DNA of 40,798 nt from Akkermansia muciniphila (lineage in GTDB: Bacteria > Verrucomicrobiota > Verrucomicrobiia > Limisphaerales > SIAT01), in contig CAMASG010000019.1 in the NCBI GenBank assembly GCA_945860945.1, forward strand, positions 1 through 40,798, written 5' to 3'. The notes beneath the pieces are model-generated. The model was not told where the DNA came from. It did no database searches and saw nothing but the letters and a program-made list of their open reading frames with translations. Below, piece by piece: positions 39,440 through 40,798 of this stretch (position 1 is the stretch's first letter; every line of letters starts with the position of its first letter). A program made the translations under genes and the position numbers.

Positions 39440-39469
39440 CTAGTTCTTGGTTTTGGGACTTTCGGCCAT
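39440..39469 (-). other. Putative leader mini-ORF MAESPKTKN*
   Basis: GAGGAG-N5-ATG with good Shine-Dalgarno spacing; 9 codons, TAG 8 nt before the ATG of the 39431 gene. Confidence 0.35.
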
Positions 39470-39578
39470 TTACGCTCCTCGGAGTCATTCCTTAAGCGAT
39501 ATTATTATCATGCCAGAATATTGCTTCTAAAACAAGATTTAAATGCCTCATAACAAGACTATTACAATTCTATTTTGC

Positions 39579-39607
39579 TTGACTTTTAATCAAAGTTCCG
39601 GTCTAAA
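39579..39607 (+). promoter_or_regulatory. Candidate sigma70-like promoter toward the repeat array
   Basis: TTGACT (39579-39584)-17 nt-TCTAAA (39602-39607) in an AT-rich spacer. Confidence 0.35.
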
Positions 39608-39614
39608 TCCTCAT

Positions 39615-39641
39615 CCCAAACCCCCGCCCCGCCGTCCCCCC
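39615..39641 (-). other. Canonical G-quadruplex motif
   Basis: Minus strand GGGGGG-ACGGC-GGGG-C-GGGGG-TTT-GGG fits G3+N1-7 x4. Confidence 0.7.
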
Positions 39642-39691
39642 TCGAAACAATCCCTATTCTGAGCCATACTGTCTCACTTTTGGCTCTTTTG

Positions 39692-40005
39692 GGTCGAAGT
39701 TTCGACCTTGTGAACGTGTTCCTTGACCTCGCGAGCGTGTTCCCAAGGTCGATGAACGCGTTCCTTGAGTCCGTGAACGTCTTCACAGCCTCTGTGAAAG
39801 CTTTCGTAGAGTCGCGGAACGCTCCCACTGAGACACGGAATGCGTTCACAAGGTCGAGGAACACGTTCACTGACTCAGTTGAAGCCTTCACAAGGTCAAG
39901 GAACGCGTCCGCAAGGACCAAGAATCGAAGAGAAAGGCCTAAAATAACGACTTTTAGGGCTGGGAACGGCTTCGGAAGAGGCAAGCACGGCTCCGGAGGC
40001 TTTTA
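39692..40005. repeat. Degenerate 21-bp tandem array (about 14 units from 39712) with palindromic cores
   Basis: Units start at 39712, 39733, 39754, 39775, 39796, 39817, 39838, 39859, 39880, 39901; phase is kept through decayed units at 39922/39943 to GAACGGCTTC at 39964 and GCACGGCTCC at 39985. By-eye consensus GAACGCGTTCACAAGGTCGAG. Boundary palindrome GGTCGAA-GT-TTCGACC at 39692-39707. Confidence 0.9.
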
Positions 40006-40120
40006 GGGGAAATTACCTGCCTCACGGAACAGGATGGTTCAAAGAGCAGAGGTTCGCAGATCCCGTTCCCTCGAACTTCTCGCTTCTCTCGGATTGGTTT
40101 CAAACTCTACACTCGCGCAC

Positions 40121-40798
40121 GTGAAATCCATTCTTCGCAGTCTGAACCGTTCGCTGTTCCTCGCCGTGCTGTTCCTTGTCGCTGGCCACGCCGCGTTCGC
40201 CGCGAGTCTGGCGTTGCCGCGCAGCACACCGGAGGCGCAGGGCGTTTCCTCCGCCAGCATCCGGGCGTTCATCGAGGCGGCGGATAAGCAGGTGGACACG
40301 ATGCACAGCTTCATCCTCGTGCGGCACGGGCACGTGGTCGCGGAGGGTTGGTGGAAGCCGGAATCGGCGGAGAAGCCGCACGTGATGCATTCGCTCAGCA
40401 AGAGCTTCGCCTCGACGGCGGTGGGGTTGGCGGTCGCGGAGGGAAAGCTGAGCGTGGATGATCCGGTGTTAAAATTCTTTCCGGAAGACGCGCCGGCCGA
40501 GCCGTCCGCCAAACTGAAAGCGATGCGCGTGAGGGATCTTCTCACGATGTCCACGGGGCATCAGACGGAGCCGAAGTTCACGCCGGACGCGTCGTGGGTG
40601 AAGACGTTTCTCGCGCATCCGGTGGAGCACAAGCCGGGCGCGCATTTCCAATACAACTCGCCGGCGACGCATATGTGCTCGGCCATCGTGCGCAAGGTGA
40701 CGGGCGAGACGGTGCTGGATTATCTCAAGCCGCGCCTGTTCGAGCCGCTGGGCATCGAGAAGCCGGAGTGGGGCAGCAGTCCGCAGGGCAACACGCTC
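40121..40798 (+). CDS. Secreted serine hydrolase (class C beta-lactamase-like), truncated by the right edge
   Basis: GTG start; MKSILRSLNRSLFLAVLFLVAGHAAFAASLALPRSTPEAQGVSSASIRAFIEAADK...HVMHSLSKSFASTAVGLAVAEGKL (SxxK)...YNSPATHMCSAIVRKVTG. Confidence 0.88.
   Translation, partial: MKSILRSLNRSLFLAVLFLVAGHAAFAASLALPRSTPEAQGVSSASIRAFIEAADKQVDTMHSFILVRHGHVVAEGWWKPESAEKPHVMHSLSKSFASTAVGLAVAEGKLSVDDPVLKFFPEDAPAEPSAKLKAMRVRDLLTMSTGHQTEPKFTPDASWVKTFLAHPVEHKPGAHFQYNSPATHMCSAIVRKVTGETVLDYLKPRLFEPLGIEKPEWGSSPQGNTL

Noticed and set aside
39578-39594. FNR box from TTGACTTTTAATCAA
   Set aside because: Half-sites are separated by 5 nt rather than the N4 of TTGAT-N4-ATCAA and the first half is mismatched; more likely part of the -35 region.
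39712-39921. CRISPR array
   Set aside because: Units are contiguous 21-mers with no spacers, degenerate throughout, and no cas genes are in the window.
39712-39985. LexA/SOS boxes (GAAC-N4-GTTC)
   Set aside because: The array core is GAAC-N2-GTTC and repeats every 21 bp over 270 bp, unlike a single SOS operator with N4 spacing.

Overview
GC-rich bacterial chromosome segment. Gene content (DUF1501/PSCyt1-DUF1549-DUF1553 pairs, alternative complex III, ceramidase-like and S9 peptidase genes) suggests Verrucomicrobiota or a PVC relative; this is inference. Most of it is ordinary core genome: (i) ftsK / DUF2007 + zinc ribbon / RodZ-like HTH / rimO / pgsA / pgpA on the minus strand; (ii) rpsB-tsf-pyrH-frr-ylbF-like on the plus strand; (iii) assorted hydrolases and dprA; (iv) a minus-strand respiratory operon, actABCDEF (alternative complex III), a small unknown membrane protein, a CcoN-like protein, a CcoO-like cytochrome and a monoheme cytochrome c. 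Four points deserve follow-up. (1) A compact islet at about 38.97-40.01 kb has a small uncharacterised protein gene with its own intrinsic terminator, an AT-rich divergent spacer, a G-quadruplex motif, and about 14 tandem 21-bp units centred on imperfect palindromes (GAACGCGTTC-like). Both strands of the array encode similar V/N-x-F heptapeptide repeats. This is the best candidate for an undescribed system. (2) The CcoN-like subunit linked to alternative complex III appears to lack most heme/CuB histidines, so it is probably not an oxidase. (3) A DUF2007/zinc-ribbon gene is split by one in-frame TAA inside a CPxC motif. (4) A perfect TGTGA-N6-TCACA site lies just upstream of the act operon. 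All calls are from reading the sequence and the ORF track; no searches were run.
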